Source of the DNA: Oceanospirillum sediminis
GTDB taxonomy: Bacteria; Pseudomonadota; Gammaproteobacteria; Pseudomonadales; Halomonadaceae
Direction: 5' to 3'
NCBI RefSeq assembly: GCF_014164585.1
Contig: NZ_JACJFM010000005.1
Location: 124,001-188,000, forward strand
DNA length: 64,000 bases
The position numbers and the translations under genes were made by a program. This document shows positions 54,227-64,000 of the stretch, piece by piece. A model generated the notes under the pieces. The model saw nothing but the letters and a program-made list of their open reading frames with translations, ran no database searches and had not been told where the DNA came from. How positions within the stretch are numbered: the stretch's first letter is position 1; the number at the start of each line of letters is the position of its first letter.

Positions 54227-54655
54227 ATGTTCACACTACATCCCAGATTAAATCAGGACACATTTCAAATTGCTGATTTGCCTCTCTCACGCCTTTGTAT
54301 GATGAATGATGAGCGTTTCCCATGGTTCATACTGGTGCCCCGTGTTAATGATATTACGGAGATTCATCAGCTTGCTGAAAATGACAGAATGCAACTGATG
54401 AGGGAATCATGTGTTCTGGCAGAAACGCTGATGAGTATTTTTTCCGGATACAAAATGAATGTTGCTGCTCTGGGGAATATGGTACCTCAGCTGCATATAC
54501 ATCATGTCGTTCGTTTCCAGGAAGATGTCGCCTGGCCTGGCCCAATCTGGTGTACCGGCACGCCTGTTGCAATGGATGATCCAACAGTATCGCAAAGGCA
54601 GAAACAAATACTTGATGCTCTTTGTCAGATATTACCGGATACTATCCGATTATGA
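54227..54655 (+). CDS. HIT-family protein
   Basis: A 142-residue protein with AGGAG five bases before ATG. The His-triad motif is seen as VPQLHIHHVVR. The preceding VALAETLMSIF-like helix and NMVPQLH order match HIT hydrolases, which cleave nucleotide phosphoramidates or dinucleotides. It lies 57 bases upstream of the acyltransferase gene and is probably cotranscribed with it. Confidence 0.85.
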   Translation: MFTLHPRLNQDTFQIADLPLSRLCMMNDERFPWFILVPRVNDITEIHQLAENDRMQLMRESCVLAETLMSIFSGYKMNVAALGNMVPQLHIHHVVRFQEDVAWPGPIWCTGTPVAMDDPTVSQRQKQILDALCQILPDTIRL

Positions 54656-54712
54656 TCCTGATACAGGACTGAAACGTAAACCAAACACGGATCAATCGGC
54701 ATTGGAGCAGAT

Positions 54713-55867
54713 ATGCAGGCTTCTTTCATTTCTTCATTAAATGACATCACTGAATCACAGTGGATGCAGCTGACACATAATGGGAATCCTTTTATGCGCA
54801 GAGAGTTTTTGCTTGCGATGGAAGTCTCAGACGTCACCTGTCAGAAAAGTGGCTGGCAACCCATGCATATGATACTGACTGACCACCAGGGACTGGTGGC
54901 TTTTATGCCGGTATATCTGAAAAACCACTCTTATGGAGAGTATGTATTCGACTGGTCATGGGCTGATGCCTGGGAAAGGTATGGACTGGCCTATTATCCT
55001 AAGCTGGTCAGTGCGGTGCCTTATACCCCCAGCCAGAGCCAGCGTATTCTGTTAAGAGCTGGTATTCAGTTAGCGGATGTTGCTCATCTGATCTTTGATA
55101 CGATCAGACAGCAAGCCTTGCGGCTCGGTGCCTCATCCTGGCATCTTCTGTTTCCGGATGATGATGAAAATAAACAGCTGGAACAAGCTGGAAGCATGAC
55201 CCGGCTGAACTGTCAGTTTCACTGGTTTAATACTGGACAATGGCAGGATTTCGAGCAATTTCTCGGTAGTTTTTCCTCCCGAAAGCGTAAAAACGTACGC
55301 CAGGAACGAAAGAAAGTTGCTAAACAGAATTTATCTCTCAGACGTGTTATGGGACAGGAAATCACCGACCAGGAGCTGGAGCACTTTTACCACTGCTATC
55401 ATCTCACATATATGCGGCGTGGCCGTCAGGGGTATCTGAATAAGGCATTTTTTGAGCATATTGTCCGATCTATGCCTGAACAGATTATGCTGGTAATTGC
55501 AGATTATCAGCCAACCGATACAACAAAACCTGAATCCGTTGCAGCAGCGCTGTTTTTTTATGACGAGCACTCTTTATACGGGCGCTACTGGGGCAGTAAG
55601 GTTGATGCGGATTGTCTGCACTTTGAGGCTTGTTACTATCAGGGCATAGAGTTCTGCCTGGAGCAGGGCCTGCAACACTTTGATCCGGGAACTCAGGGAG
55701 AGCATAAAATCAGCCGTGGATTTCATCCGGTGATTACCACATCTAACCACTGGATCGCGGAAGAAGGCTTTATACCGGCCATTGAACAGTTTATTCAGGA
55801 TGAAGCCGAGCATACTATGCAATATGCAGAACAGGCCTGTGAATTATTGCCTTACAAAGATCAGTAG
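54713..55867 (+). CDS. FemAB/GNAT-like acyltransferase (COG3146 peptidoglycan-related)
   Basis: A 384-residue soluble protein with GGAG before ATG. It follows the COG3146 layout: N-terminal MQASFISSLNDITESQWMQL, central EFLLAMEVSDVTCQKSGW and DWSWADAWERYGLAYYPK, then the acyl-transfer core FSSRKRKNVRQERKKV and FDPGTQGEHKISRGFHPV. The family is predicted to transfer amino-acid groups to cell-wall precursors. The reaction has not been shown for most members. Confidence 0.85.
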   Translation: MQASFISSLNDITESQWMQLTHNGNPFMRREFLLAMEVSDVTCQKSGWQPMHMILTDHQGLVAFMPVYLKNHSYGEYVFDWSWADAWERYGLAYYPKLVSAVPYTPSQSQRILLRAGIQLADVAHLIFDTIRQQALRLGASSWHLLFPDDDENKQLEQAGSMTRLNCQFHWFNTGQWQDFEQFLGSFSSRKRKNVRQERKKVAKQNLSLRRVMGQEITDQELEHFYHCYHLTYMRRGRQGYLNKAFFEHIVRSMPEQIMLVIADYQPTDTTKPESVAAALFFYDEHSLYGRYWGSKVDADCLHFEACYYQGIEFCLEQGLQHFDPGTQGEHKISRGFHPVITTSNHWIAEEGFIPAIEQFIQDEAEHTMQYAEQACELLPYKDQ

Positions 55868-55922
55868 ATAGCCACAATATGTTTCGGAGTAGCCCCGCAT
55901 AGAGTATGGAATAATGGCCTGA

Positions 55923-56894
55923 TCAGCGGGTCATTTTCTTCACAAATACGACAACAAACAGTGCCAGGGTAAAACTGCCACTAAACGCTTCTGCTGCAGT
56001 AAAAAAACGATTCCAGCCAACAGGAGTAATATCTCCGTATCCCAGTGTCGTAAACGTCACCACACTGAAGTAAAGCACATTCAGAAAGCTGACAATATTG
56101 TCTGATAATGATGCTTCAGAGTTGAACTGCAGAAGCTCTTCACTATCAATGACACCATTGGTGAAAAAGACAATGGCATAACCCAGAATCATCATGACAG
56201 AAAAAACAATTACCCGGAGAGGTCTTTCACCATAACCACAAAACAGGTCTACCATTTTAGAGACCATACGCTGTGTTGACCATAAAGGCATCTGATAGCG
56301 ACGCATAACCATTTCACGCCGGAAAAAGTACCCAGCCTGTTCAAACAGGCCTTCATTTTCCAGAACCCGTCGCAGATTACGATAAACTTCTTCTGCCTGT
56401 TCGAAATAATCCAGCCTGACGGTTTCAGTCTCACTCTTTCGCGCTATTTGTTCCTGGGCTACATAGTGCCCCCACTGAACATGATCCAGTCGGGCCCCTT
56501 CCAGTCGGGTACCCAGTAAGTTAGCATTTTTCAGATTGGCACAGTGCAGATTGGCTCCTCGCAAGTCCGCCTTCATTAAGGATGCACTTTCCAGATTAGC
56601 TGCAAACAGGTGGGCTTTTTGCAGATTCGAACGATAAAAATCACAATATCTGAGATCAAAACCTGTTTTTGAACCATGATTGACCAGGTTAACATCATTC
56701 AGATCAGTGCGACGCAGGTCATAGCCCTGCATGATACTTTGCTGCTTAGATTGCTGCTCTAAACGTGCCTTAAGATCAGGTTCTTTTTTAAGTGTTTCAG
56801 CATCATGCCAGTAACACAGATTCCGACCATCTGTTTTTTCCTTGCAGGAAAAACCCTCAGGGCTGACATAACAACACTGATGTTTCTCAGACAT
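55923..56894 (-). CDS. Pentapeptide-repeat protein fused to a potassium-channel pore domain
   Basis: A 323-residue protein. The N-terminus has a Cys/His cluster (CCYVSPEGFSCKE then CYWHD). Residues 60-140 carry pentapeptide repeats (ANLESASLMKADLRGANLHC). Two membrane helices flank the selectivity filter TTLGYGDITPVGW near residue 280. The arrangement is a two-TM K+ channel with a cytoplasmic quadrilateral helix. The Cys/His motif may bind zinc and sense redox state (inference). Confidence 0.85.
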   Translation of the reverse strand: MSEKHQCCYVSPEGFSCKEKTDGRNLCYWHDAETLKKEPDLKARLEQQSKQQSIMQGYDLRRTDLNDVNLVNHGSKTGFDLRYCDFYRSNLQKAHLFAANLESASLMKADLRGANLHCANLKNANLLGTRLEGARLDHVQWGHYVAQEQIARKSETETVRLDYFEQAEEVYRNLRRVLENEGLFEQAGYFFRREMVMRRYQMPLWSTQRMVSKMVDLFCGYGERPLRVIVFSVMMILGYAIVFFTNGVIDSEELLQFNSEASLSDNIVSFLNVLYFSVVTFTTLGYGDITPVGWNRFFTAAEAFSGSFTLALFVVVFVKKMTR

Positions 56895-57052
56895 AACCTG
56901 TCTCCAGCAAACCAGAACAATCCGATAAACACCTGAACAGCAATACCTTGCTCAGGCATATATCCCGCACATATTGTTACAAAGTGTTGTATCTGATCGT
57001 CAAAGTCGCAAGTAATCAACAGCTTAAAATGTTAATTCTGTAAAAAAATCCT

Positions 57053-58714
57053 TTATGCGGGTTCCATAGCGGGTGGTAACGAAGAATCAGCAACTGTGTT
57101 TTTCAGGGCTTCAAGGCGATTAGCAAAACGCCTGTTCTCTGGTATCTGGCTCAGTACCTGTAGCTTTTCAAGCGTTCGGACAACGGGATTCTGTAAGCCA
57201 GCTATAGCCAGCTCACATCCGCTTTCCTGGCACTGCTGAATTAGCTCTTCAATAACCATCGCAGTAGAAGAGCCGATCAGAGGCACATCAGTCATATCCA
57301 GTATCAGCAGGTTGTAATCACTATAAGCAACCAGCTTCTGGCGTACTCCTCTGGCGGCGGCAAAACTTACCGGGCCACGTAAAACATACAATAATGTTTT
57401 ACTCTGATGCCCTGATAACAAAGCTCTCTCTTCAGCACTCAACTCAGAGGCACTTTCTGCTTCACGGTACACTGAAAAGTTCTTCAGCTGAATTTCCGAA
57501 AGTTGCCTGACGGTATACATATTAGCGATAAAAACACCCACACCAACCGCAGTAATAAGATCAACAAATAGTGTGAGCCCAAGCACCAGTAACATCAGAA
57601 AGGATACAAACGGAGGGGCTGAAAACAGTCTGCGGATAAAACTCCAGTCAATAATATCCCAGCCAACTTTAATAAGCAGACCGGCAAGAACGGCCAGAGG
57701 AATATATTCAGCGGCACTGCCTGCACCAAGAACAACAATCAGTAACACAACAGCATGAGTCGCGCCTGATACAGGCGTCTGGCCACCTGCTCTTATATTC
57801 ACCACTGTTCTCATCGTAGCCCCGGCTCCAGGAAGCCCACCAAAGAAACCAGAAACCATATTGCCAAGCCCCTGGCCCGTCAGCTCTTTATCAGAATGAT
57901 GCTGTGTATGAGTCATGTTATCAGCCACTAGTGAGGTCAAAAGGGAATCAATCGCTCCCAAAGCCGCCAGAATAAGCGCAGATACCAGCATATCCATGAC
58001 CAGTGATGCTTCAAATACAGGCCAGTGCCATTGAGGAAAACCGGTGGGAATTTCACCGATAGTGTCTACGGTTAGTGGGTCCGTTAACCCCATCGCAACA
58101 AGGGTTCCAACGCACAGGGCTAATAGAGGTGCAGGAATAATTTTACTGTATCGGGCAGGCCAGATACTAACCAGAAAAAGAGTCCCCAGCGCTAATAAAA
58201 CGGCAGGCCAGTGAATTGCCGCTAACTGATCCGGTAATCTCTCAAGCGCCATCAGTACACTTTTTGATGACTCATGCCCCAGAACAGGCCCGAGTTCAAT
58301 CATGATGATGATAATGCCGATACCACTCATAAATCCTGAAATAACAGGAAAAGGAACCTGGGTAATATATTGTCCGAAGCGGAGCATGCCCAGTAACATC
58401 TGAAAAAGACCGCTCAGCATGACTACAGTAAATGCAATGGCAGGTCCGGTGACCGGATCAATCGCAGCATACTGGGTGTACACTGCGGCCATAACTACCG
58501 TCATCGGCCCGGTTGGCCCGGAGACCTGGGCAGGCGTTCCACCAAAAACAGCGGCAAAGAAACCGGTAAAGATAGCCCCGTATAAACCGGCAATAGCTCC
58601 CGCTCCGGAAGAAACTCCAAATGCCAGCGCTAATGGCAAGGCAACGACAGCTGCGGTTAGCCCTCCATAAAGGTCTCCTTTCAGGTTTCCTGCACTGAAA
58701 CTTGCAAGCGACAT
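57053..58714 (-). CDS. SulP-family anion transporter with STAS domain
   Basis: A 553-residue membrane protein; AAGGAG lies seven bases before ATG. The N-terminal transporter domain (GDLYGGLTAAVVALPLALAF, SGPTGPMTVVMA and GGLPGAGATMRTVVNIRAGG) spans about residues 10-390. A C-terminal STAS domain (about 430-545) contains LLILDMTDVPLIGSSTAMVI. The closest named group is BicA-like bicarbonate or sulfate carriers, but specificity is not predictable. Confidence 0.9.
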   Translation of the reverse strand: MSLASFSAGNLKGDLYGGLTAAVVALPLALAFGVSSGAGAIAGLYGAIFTGFFAAVFGGTPAQVSGPTGPMTVVMAAVYTQYAAIDPVTGPAIAFTVVMLSGLFQMLLGMLRFGQYITQVPFPVISGFMSGIGIIIIMIELGPVLGHESSKSVLMALERLPDQLAAIHWPAVLLALGTLFLVSIWPARYSKIIPAPLLALCVGTLVAMGLTDPLTVDTIGEIPTGFPQWHWPVFEASLVMDMLVSALILAALGAIDSLLTSLVADNMTHTQHHSDKELTGQGLGNMVSGFFGGLPGAGATMRTVVNIRAGGQTPVSGATHAVVLLIVVLGAGSAAEYIPLAVLAGLLIKVGWDIIDWSFIRRLFSAPPFVSFLMLLVLGLTLFVDLITAVGVGVFIANMYTVRQLSEIQLKNFSVYREAESASELSAEERALLSGHQSKTLLYVLRGPVSFAAARGVRQKLVAYSDYNLLILDMTDVPLIGSSTAMVIEELIQQCQESGCELAIAGLQNPVVRTLEKLQVLSQIPENRRFANRLEALKNTVADSSLPPAMEPA

Positions 58715-58942
58715 AACCTATCTCCTTATTTTTGTTTTTCTATGATATTTCCTTGTCACAGAATCACAGGCCGGTAAATATAGTGATCTCATGACCAGGC
58801 ATTCACAAGCCCCACCTTAGACTCATAACCCTGTAAATAACGCAGTTATATCCGTTACAGAAAGATTCTCAGATTTTATATACCCTTTTGTCGTGGTATC
58901 TTATTCGCAAGCATCAACTTTGATTTAGAAAAGGATAAGACG

Positions 58943-59608
58943 TTGATTAACTCCTTGAATACGATGAAAAAATGTCTGGTCGGAGGCTTACTGGCTCTAT
59001 CTCTTACGGGCTGTCAGAGTGCGTATTACTCAGCAATGGAACAGGTAGGATTTCATAAGCGGGATATTCTGGTTGATCGAGTTGATAGCGCCAAAGAAGC
59101 TCAGGAAGAAGCTCAGGAACAGTTTAAAGACGCTCTTGAGCAGTATAAGTCTGTTGTCAGCTTTGATGGCGGAGAGCTTGAAAGCCTGTACAACCGCCTT
59201 GAAGCGGAATATGAAGACAGTAAAGCGGCAGCTGAAGGTGTTACCAGCCATATAGCCAAAGTAGAAGATGTTGCAGAAGCATTATTTGAAGAGTGGCAGG
59301 AAGAACTTGAGCAATACCAGAATCGTCGTCTGAAAAGCCAGAGTGAACGCCAGTTGCGTGATACCCGTTCACGCTACAGAAAACTGATCGCTTCTATGAA
59401 GAAAGCAGAAAAACGTATGGAGCCGGTATTAACAGCACTGAATGACAACGTACTCTTTCTGAAGCATAACCTGAACGCCAGAGCGATTGGTGCCCTGAAA
59501 GGTGAACTGTCTACGATCCGTCAGGATGTCGATATTCTGATTCGTGATATGCAAGCTGCCATCAACGAGTCGGATAAGTTTATTGAAACTCTGGGCAAGA
59601 ACCAGTAA
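58943..59608 (+). CDS. DUF2959 lipoprotein
   Basis: A 221-residue lipoprotein. The TTG at 58943 has AAGGAT upstream; ATG 58964 is the alternative start. The lipobox is LSLTGC. The mature region QSAYYSAMEQVGFHKRDILV followed by DSAKEAQEEAQEQFKDAL is the DUF2959 hallmark. It is mostly a long helical coil. The role is unknown in the family. Confidence 0.85.
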   Translation: MINSLNTMKKCLVGGLLALSLTGCQSAYYSAMEQVGFHKRDILVDRVDSAKEAQEEAQEQFKDALEQYKSVVSFDGGELESLYNRLEAEYEDSKAAAEGVTSHIAKVEDVAEALFEEWQEELEQYQNRRLKSQSERQLRDTRSRYRKLIASMKKAEKRMEPVLTALNDNVLFLKHNLNARAIGALKGELSTIRQDVDILIRDMQAAINESDKFIETLGKNQ

Positions 59609-59629
59609 AACGGCCCTGGGTTCAGGCAA

Positions 59630-59669
59630 GGTAATCATTCTGGCATCGCTTATGCCGGAATGATTAACC
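59630..59669. repeat. Long inverted repeat after DUF2959 gene
   Basis: GGTAATCATTCTGGCAT (from 59630) and ATGCCGGAATGATTAACC (59652-59669) pair almost perfectly around a four- to five-base loop. There is no clear T tract, so Rho-independent termination is uncertain. Confidence 0.6.
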
Positions 59670-59859
59670 TTCAGTGTCAGCTGATGCAGATATTTATTCG
59701 AGATTTCAGAACGATACGTCTTTGCCTTCTGGCTCTTTCCATTTTAAGACCCAGACTGGGTTAAACTCTGCCCGGCCAATAGAGCAGGCAGAGTCAGATC
59801 TGAACTAATACATCTGGACAAGCGCAGACAGAGTCAGGATTTGCACCGATAACGAGGCG

Positions 59860-61263
59860 TTATTTCTCTTTCAGGTCCAGGTTGTCGATAACATACAGCG
59901 TGTTACTATCAATAACCGTTTTGCCCTGATCCAGATATTTCTGCTCCAGCTTACCTTTAGTAGCCCAGGTAGCAAAGTCATCATCATTCAGCACGCCCAG
60001 CTTCGTCGGACTGATCAGCCACATACCTTCCAGTTTGTCGTGAGGGTAGTTTATTGCTTTCACCAGATCGACAACCAGAGATTTGGTCACGGGTTTGATA
60101 CCCTGCTGCTCCAGTTCAGCCCAGCCTTTTTCCAGTACAGTTTCCTCTACGGTTTTACCATTGATCATAAGCCCGAGCTTCTCATCCTGAGATAAGGCTG
60201 CGTCTGCTTCCAGTGATTCAAGGTTAGTTGCATCAGCCAGATCAATACGATAGATGTGCTTCATCGCTTCAGGCTTATCACGCAGGAATGCTCCATCCCG
60301 TTCAATAACAACAAACTCTGTTGCAGAAAGCGCCGCGATACCAGAGTTAGAGTTTTGCGGTTTTTCCTGTTTATAAAGGTACTGCCCTGTTTCACCGCTT
60401 TTCAGGTTAACCGTAACAATACGTGCCACATTCAGGTTTTTAACCTTTTTATCCGGGTTATACAGAGTCGACTGCATAATCCCTACCAGCGTTGTCTCAT
60501 CAGGGGTAATGGCTAAACCTTCCATACCACGATTCGGTCGACGATTTGCGAATTCTGCAGGTAAATTAATACGGGTTCTGTCATCGTGAGCGAACGCATT
60601 AATACGGCCGACCTCTACACCATTCTCATCAAAATGTACGATATGAGGGCCATATTCATCACTGATCCAGAATGAACCATCTTTCAGAGCCACAAGGCCC
60701 TCACCATCCAGTCCATAATCATCCAGGCGGATTGGATTGCTATTAGCATCGTAAGGCTGATCTTGTCGCTTAGTGATTGGCTGCCCCATGTTGTCATAAG
60801 GAGTTTCACCTGTACCTCCAAGATCAGAACGATTAGGCAAGCCACTGATAGGCGTACCATCAGGCTTTCTGAGCAGAATGGTTTTCACCAGATTCACATT
60901 GCCATAAGCATTCACTTCAAACAGGCCAATACGTGGTGTGTAATCCGGTGTCGGGAAGATTTTTCCCTTACCATACTGCCCTTTTTTGTAAGTTGCATTA
61001 GGCCCACGGTCGGTTAAAGCATAAAACTGATTCCGGTTAGTCGGATGCGCTGTCATATCCGAACCATAACCACCGTTACGAATTTCAAGCATATTCCCCG
61101 GCTTTGCATTATCGGCGATATCATTTCTCAACACCTGATAAGGCAAAGGAGCACCCTGTTGCTTATTTACTTTATCTGCATTGAGCGTTTCAGCAAAAGA
61201 GTTGCCAGGGGCGATGCACAACAGTGCTAAAGACAGGGTCGACAGCCTTTGTTTTAACGTCAT
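59860..61263 (-). CDS. Secreted phytase-like esterase (PF13449-type)
   Basis: A 467-residue secreted protein; the signal peptide ends near NSFAE. It shows the esterase-like-activity-of-phytase pattern: RNGGYGSDMTAHPTNRNQFY, LDGEGLVALKDGSFWISDEY and NRGMEGLAITPDETTLVG, with a beta-propeller rhythm throughout. The family is thought to hydrolyse phosphate esters; the substrate is unknown. A terminal AAGG before ATG fits. It may supplement the phosphorus-scavenging genes. Confidence 0.82.
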   Translation of the reverse strand: MTLKQRLSTLSLALLCIAPGNSFAETLNADKVNKQQGAPLPYQVLRNDIADNAKPGNMLEIRNGGYGSDMTAHPTNRNQFYALTDRGPNATYKKGQYGKGKIFPTPDYTPRIGLFEVNAYGNVNLVKTILLRKPDGTPISGLPNRSDLGGTGETPYDNMGQPITKRQDQPYDANSNPIRLDDYGLDGEGLVALKDGSFWISDEYGPHIVHFDENGVEVGRINAFAHDDRTRINLPAEFANRRPNRGMEGLAITPDETTLVGIMQSTLYNPDKKVKNLNVARIVTVNLKSGETGQYLYKQEKPQNSNSGIAALSATEFVVIERDGAFLRDKPEAMKHIYRIDLADATNLESLEADAALSQDEKLGLMINGKTVEETVLEKGWAELEQQGIKPVTKSLVVDLVKAINYPHDKLEGMWLISPTKLGVLNDDDFATWATKGKLEQKYLDQGKTVIDSNTLYVIDNLDLKEK

Positions 61264-61417
61264 CTTGTAACCTTTTATTGTATAGAGAAGCGCTTGCTGC
61301 TTCAGGCTAAAGTCGACGGCATACTAGGCGAGAGATATTACTGACTAATGAACAAATTTTGACAAAAGGCGACCATATTTCAGCCCTGGACGAGCTGATT
61401 CCGATAAACAGCTGATT

Positions 61418-61451
61418 AAAAAATTAAGGCAAGCCCGAAAGCCTGCCTTAA
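61418..61451 (-). terminator. Terminator of the thiolase gene
   Basis: On the minus strand TTAAGGCAGGC and GCTTGCCTTAA pair (one mismatch) around a short loop and are followed by six T. It lies 41 bases past the thiolase stop. Confidence 0.75.
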
Positions 61452-61491
61452 CTGCAAAGCACTAACGATTCGATATCGTCAGAGCAAACCT

Positions 61492-62679
61492 TTAAATCAT
61501 TTCAATCGCTACTGCAGTTGCTTCACCGCCGCCAATGCACAGAGAAGCCACGCCGCGCTGTTTACCCAGACGCTTCAGCGCATGGATCAGAGTGACCATG
61601 ATACGGGCACCGGATGCACCAATCGGATGACCCAGTGCACAGGCACCACCGCTGATATTAACTTTAGCAGGGTCCAGCCCCAGCTCCTGAGTTGCCAGCA
61701 TAGTGACTACGGCAAACGCTTCGTTGATCTCAAACAGATCAACATCATCTGTGCTCCAGCCCACTTTATCCAGCAGTTTTTGCATAGAACCGATCGGTGC
61801 AATGGTGAACTCAGCAGGCTTTTGTGCGTGAGTTGTATGGCCAGCAATACGCGCCAGGGGCTGCAGGCCACGGGCTTTGGCTTCGCTTTCACGCATCAGT
61901 ACCAGCGCTGCGCCACCGTCAGAGATAGAGCTGGAGTTAGCCGCTGTTACTGTACCATCTTTTTTGAATGCAGGGCGCAGAGTAGGAATCTTCTCTGGCT
62001 TAGCGTTACCTGGCTGTTCATCAACGGCTACCTGAACTTCACCTTTGCGAGACTTAATAGTGACTGGCGCGATTTCAGCTTCAAACCAGCCTTCAGCAAT
62101 TGCACGGTTAGCGCGACTCAGAGACTCAATAGCAAAATTGTCCATCGCTTCACGGGTAACACTGTATTCATCAGCAGAAGCCTGAGCGAAGGTTCCCATC
62201 AGGCCACCTTCGTATGCATCTTCCAGGCCGTCAAAGAACATGGAATCCAGTACCTCACCGTGGCCCAGACGCATACCGCTACGGGCCTTAGGCAGCATAT
62301 AAGGTGCCTGACTCATGTTTTCCATACCACCGGCAACCATCACATTGCTGGAACCGGCCAGAATCTGGTCATGGGCATCCATAACCGCTTTCATACCAGA
62401 ACCACACATCTTATTGATAGTGACACAACCGGCAGCCAGAGGCAGACCTGCTGCCAGAGAAGCCTGACGCGCCGGAGCCTGGCCCAGAGCACCGGGCAGT
62501 ACACAGCCCATAATAACCTGATCAACATCTTCAGCCGGAATACCAGCACGCTCAACAGCTGCTTTAATTGCAGTTGCACCCAGATCAGGAGAACGAACAT
62601 CGCTCAGAGAACCTAACATGCCACCCATAGGGGTACGGGCTGCAGAAACAATTACTACCGGATCTTGTGTATTAGACAT
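61492..62679 (-). CDS. Acetyl-CoA C-acetyltransferase (thiolase)
   Basis: A 395-residue enzyme with GGGAG before ATG. Catalytic residues are present: Cys 92 in NKMCGSGMKAV, His 351 in CALGHPIGASGAR and Cys 381 in CIGGGEATA. The protein condenses two acetyl-CoA to acetoacetyl-CoA or performs the reverse thiolysis in fatty-acid breakdown. Length and sequence match the AtoB/PhaA group. Confidence 0.92.
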   Translation of the reverse strand: MSNTQDPVVIVSAARTPMGGMLGSLSDVRSPDLGATAIKAAVERAGIPAEDVDQVIMGCVLPGALGQAPARQASLAAGLPLAAGCVTINKMCGSGMKAVMDAHDQILAGSSNVMVAGGMENMSQAPYMLPKARSGMRLGHGEVLDSMFFDGLEDAYEGGLMGTFAQASADEYSVTREAMDNFAIESLSRANRAIAEGWFEAEIAPVTIKSRKGEVQVAVDEQPGNAKPEKIPTLRPAFKKDGTVTAANSSSISDGGAALVLMRESEAKARGLQPLARIAGHTTHAQKPAEFTIAPIGSMQKLLDKVGWSTDDVDLFEINEAFAVVTMLATQELGLDPAKVNISGGACALGHPIGASGARIMVTLIHALKRLGKQRGVASLCIGGGEATAVAIEMI

Positions 62680-63092
62680 CAGTCTTCTCCCAATGTACCT
62701 GCTGCATAATAATCATAAGTTTTTTGCAGACACAGCATGTACTGAAATGAATATTTATACATCGTACTATGTATGAACAAGCCGTATCATAAAACGTCAT
62801 TAAGTGACCATTTAAGGCACAAAAAATTACACCTTATTCACTATAACGTGATGCAAAGGCTTACTGATATCAAACGTTCAGGCCACGCCAGGGCAAGCTG
62901 CTTTCAGGTTTACATAAGCATTGACTGTACAGCTAAGCCTTTTTCTATAAAGAGCTTTGCTATGACAGACATTATTCAGATCCATAAGACCAAATGTGCC
63001 CGTTCAGAGACAGAGTGACTCCTTCCTTCAAGTTAGTCGCCGATGCCTTGCATCGGCGGTAACCCGTTCAACAGCCTTGCAGTAAATATATA
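62680..63092. other. Intergenic region of 413 bases with a 9-bp stem
   Basis: No gene is called. CGCCGATGC (63038-63046) and GCATCGGCG (63050-63058) form a strong stem 35 bases beyond the chemotaxis gene stop. It could be a terminator on the minus strand but lacks a T run. An 81-codon plus-strand frame at 62773-63018 has no recognisable features. Confidence 0.45.
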
Positions 63093-64000
63093 TCAGGTGC
63101 TGAAAACCGATACGGCATCACGCAGAGATTGTGCCTGATCATCAATTTTCTGACTGGCCTCTCTGTTCTGATGCACTGTTGTGGCGGTCTGATCTGTAAT
63201 TTGACGAATCGTGCTGATATTTCTGCTGATTTCATTAGCAGCACTGCTTTGTTGTTCAATAGCAGAAGCCACCTGAGAAGCCATATCAGAAATTTCCGTC
63301 ACATCTTCGGTGATAGCTTTCAGAACCGCTTCTGCTCCAGATGCCTGCTGGCGACTATCGCCGCCTTTCTCCCGGCATTCATCCATCAACTCAACAATAC
63401 CCATCGTTTTCTGTTGTAATGAACTAATGATGCCAGAAATTTCAACCGTCGCTTCCTGAGTACGTCCGGCCAGAGTGCGCACCTCGTCAGCGACAACTGC
63501 AAACCCTCGTCCTTGCTCACCGGCTCTGGCAGCTTCAATCGCCGCATTCAGTGCCAGTAAATTCGTTTGTTCAGCAATCTCCTGAATAACATTCAGCACC
63601 GAGCCAATAATTTCACTTTCTCTCGATAACTGTTCAACAGTAGAAACAGAGCTTTCCAACTGATCGGATAATGTATGAATTTTTTCAATTGCCAATTGAA
63701 CCTGTTTCTGTCCTTCCAGAGCATAGGCATGAGTATTGATCGCTTTATGAGCAGTCTTTTCTGTATTACGGGCAATCTCTTCAATAGTGCCAACCATTTC
63801 GGTAATTGCATGATTGACCATGGAGGTTTCTTCTTTCTGACGTTCTATATCATCCACGGTCTTTGCCGCATTATCTGATAAAGCCTTCGTCGACGAATTC
63901 ATTGTATCCACTGCCATATTGACCCGACTGATAACATCCTGAAATCCAGCCAGCATCATATTCAGGGAGCGGGCTATCCCGGCTATTTCATCATTGCCTT
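63093..64000 (-). CDS. Methyl-accepting chemotaxis protein, N-terminus outside window
   Basis: The frame is open from the right window edge ([13 protein letters not shown], the end of a HAMP domain) to the stop at 63093. The signalling hairpin tip [20 protein letters not shown] then [20 protein letters not shown] is the conserved MCP core. The ligand-binding domain lies beyond the window. Confidence 0.92.
   Translation of the reverse strand, partial: GNDEIAGIARSLNMMLAGFQDVISRVNMAVDTMNSSTKALSDNAAKTVDDIERQKEETSMVNHAITEMVGTIEEIARNTEKTAHKAINTHAYALEGQKQVQLAIEKIHTLSDQLESSVSTVEQLSRESEIIGSVLNVIQEIAEQTNLLALNAAIEAARAGEQGRGFAVVADEVRTLAGRTQEATVEISGIISSLQQKTMGIVELMDECREKGGDSRQQASGAEAVLKAITEDVTEISDMASQVASAIEQQSSAANEISRNISTIRQITDQTATTVHQNREASQKIDDQAQSLRDAVSVFST

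Noticed and set aside
62773-63018. 81-codon plus-strand frame
   Set aside because: Basic, no domain, no good start site.

Overview
The window is a gammaproteobacterial chromosome segment of moderate GC content. It carries a complete curli locus, a LysR/TetR/GlxA regulator set, a RstAB-like two-component system and a Slam-type outer-membrane barrel. The gene content fits a marine, probably animal-associated, Oceanospirillales-type bacterium. An Endozoicomonadaceae-like host is possible, but this rests on gene content only. No rRNA, tRNA, CRISPR array or intact insertion sequence was seen.

Layout. 1-4.7 kb: a partial SelO pseudokinase, a LysE/RhtB exporter divergent from a GlxA-type regulator, and a COG0523 metal-chaperone GTPase that is broken by a -1 frameshift and sits behind a Zur-like palindrome. 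4.9-12.3 kb: a periplasmic-sensor diguanylate cyclase; an AT-rich secreted alpha/beta hydrolase homologue without its nucleophile serine; then, behind a chain of hairpins, a protein joining a Takeout/JHBP-like TULIP domain to a permuted NlpC/P60 domain; then a large GHSHGG hydrolase. 12.5-20.1 kb: an eight-gene minus-strand phosphorus cluster (DUF47, PiT permease, ABC binding protein, phosphodiesterase, two permeases, ATPase, HAD phosphatase) with a candidate Pho box. 20.3-26.1 kb: a LysR gene and the curli cluster csgD-E-F-G-B-A-csgH/C, with a terminator after csgA. 26.8-35.8 kb: small metabolic and efflux units, each next to its own regulator, including a TetR/MFS pair sharing two near-identical operators and a relic of an AraC-type gene.

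36-42.5 kb is accessory in character: an unsecreted PPC-type protein, two membrane proteins, a B3-type metallo-beta-lactamase, and a mini-operon of unrecognised small genes ending in a truncated Rpn-like protein, flanked by large inverted repeats. 42.5-49.3 kb is the most unusual locus. A RstB-like kinase, a secreted acidic beta-repeat protein, a Slam (DUF560) barrel, a RstA-like regulator and a very acidic four-repeat protein follow one another on the minus strand, with translational overlaps. It looks like a self-regulated surface-export system. 49.5-64 kb: a PEBP/YHYH secreted protein with a small secreted partner, then mostly housekeeping genes (phosphoesterase, EamA permease, HIT, FemAB-like acyltransferase, pentapeptide/K+ channel, SulP transporter, DUF2959, phytase-like esterase, thiolase, and a chemotaxis receptor running off the end).

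All calls are from reading the sequence and recalling families. No database search was run.
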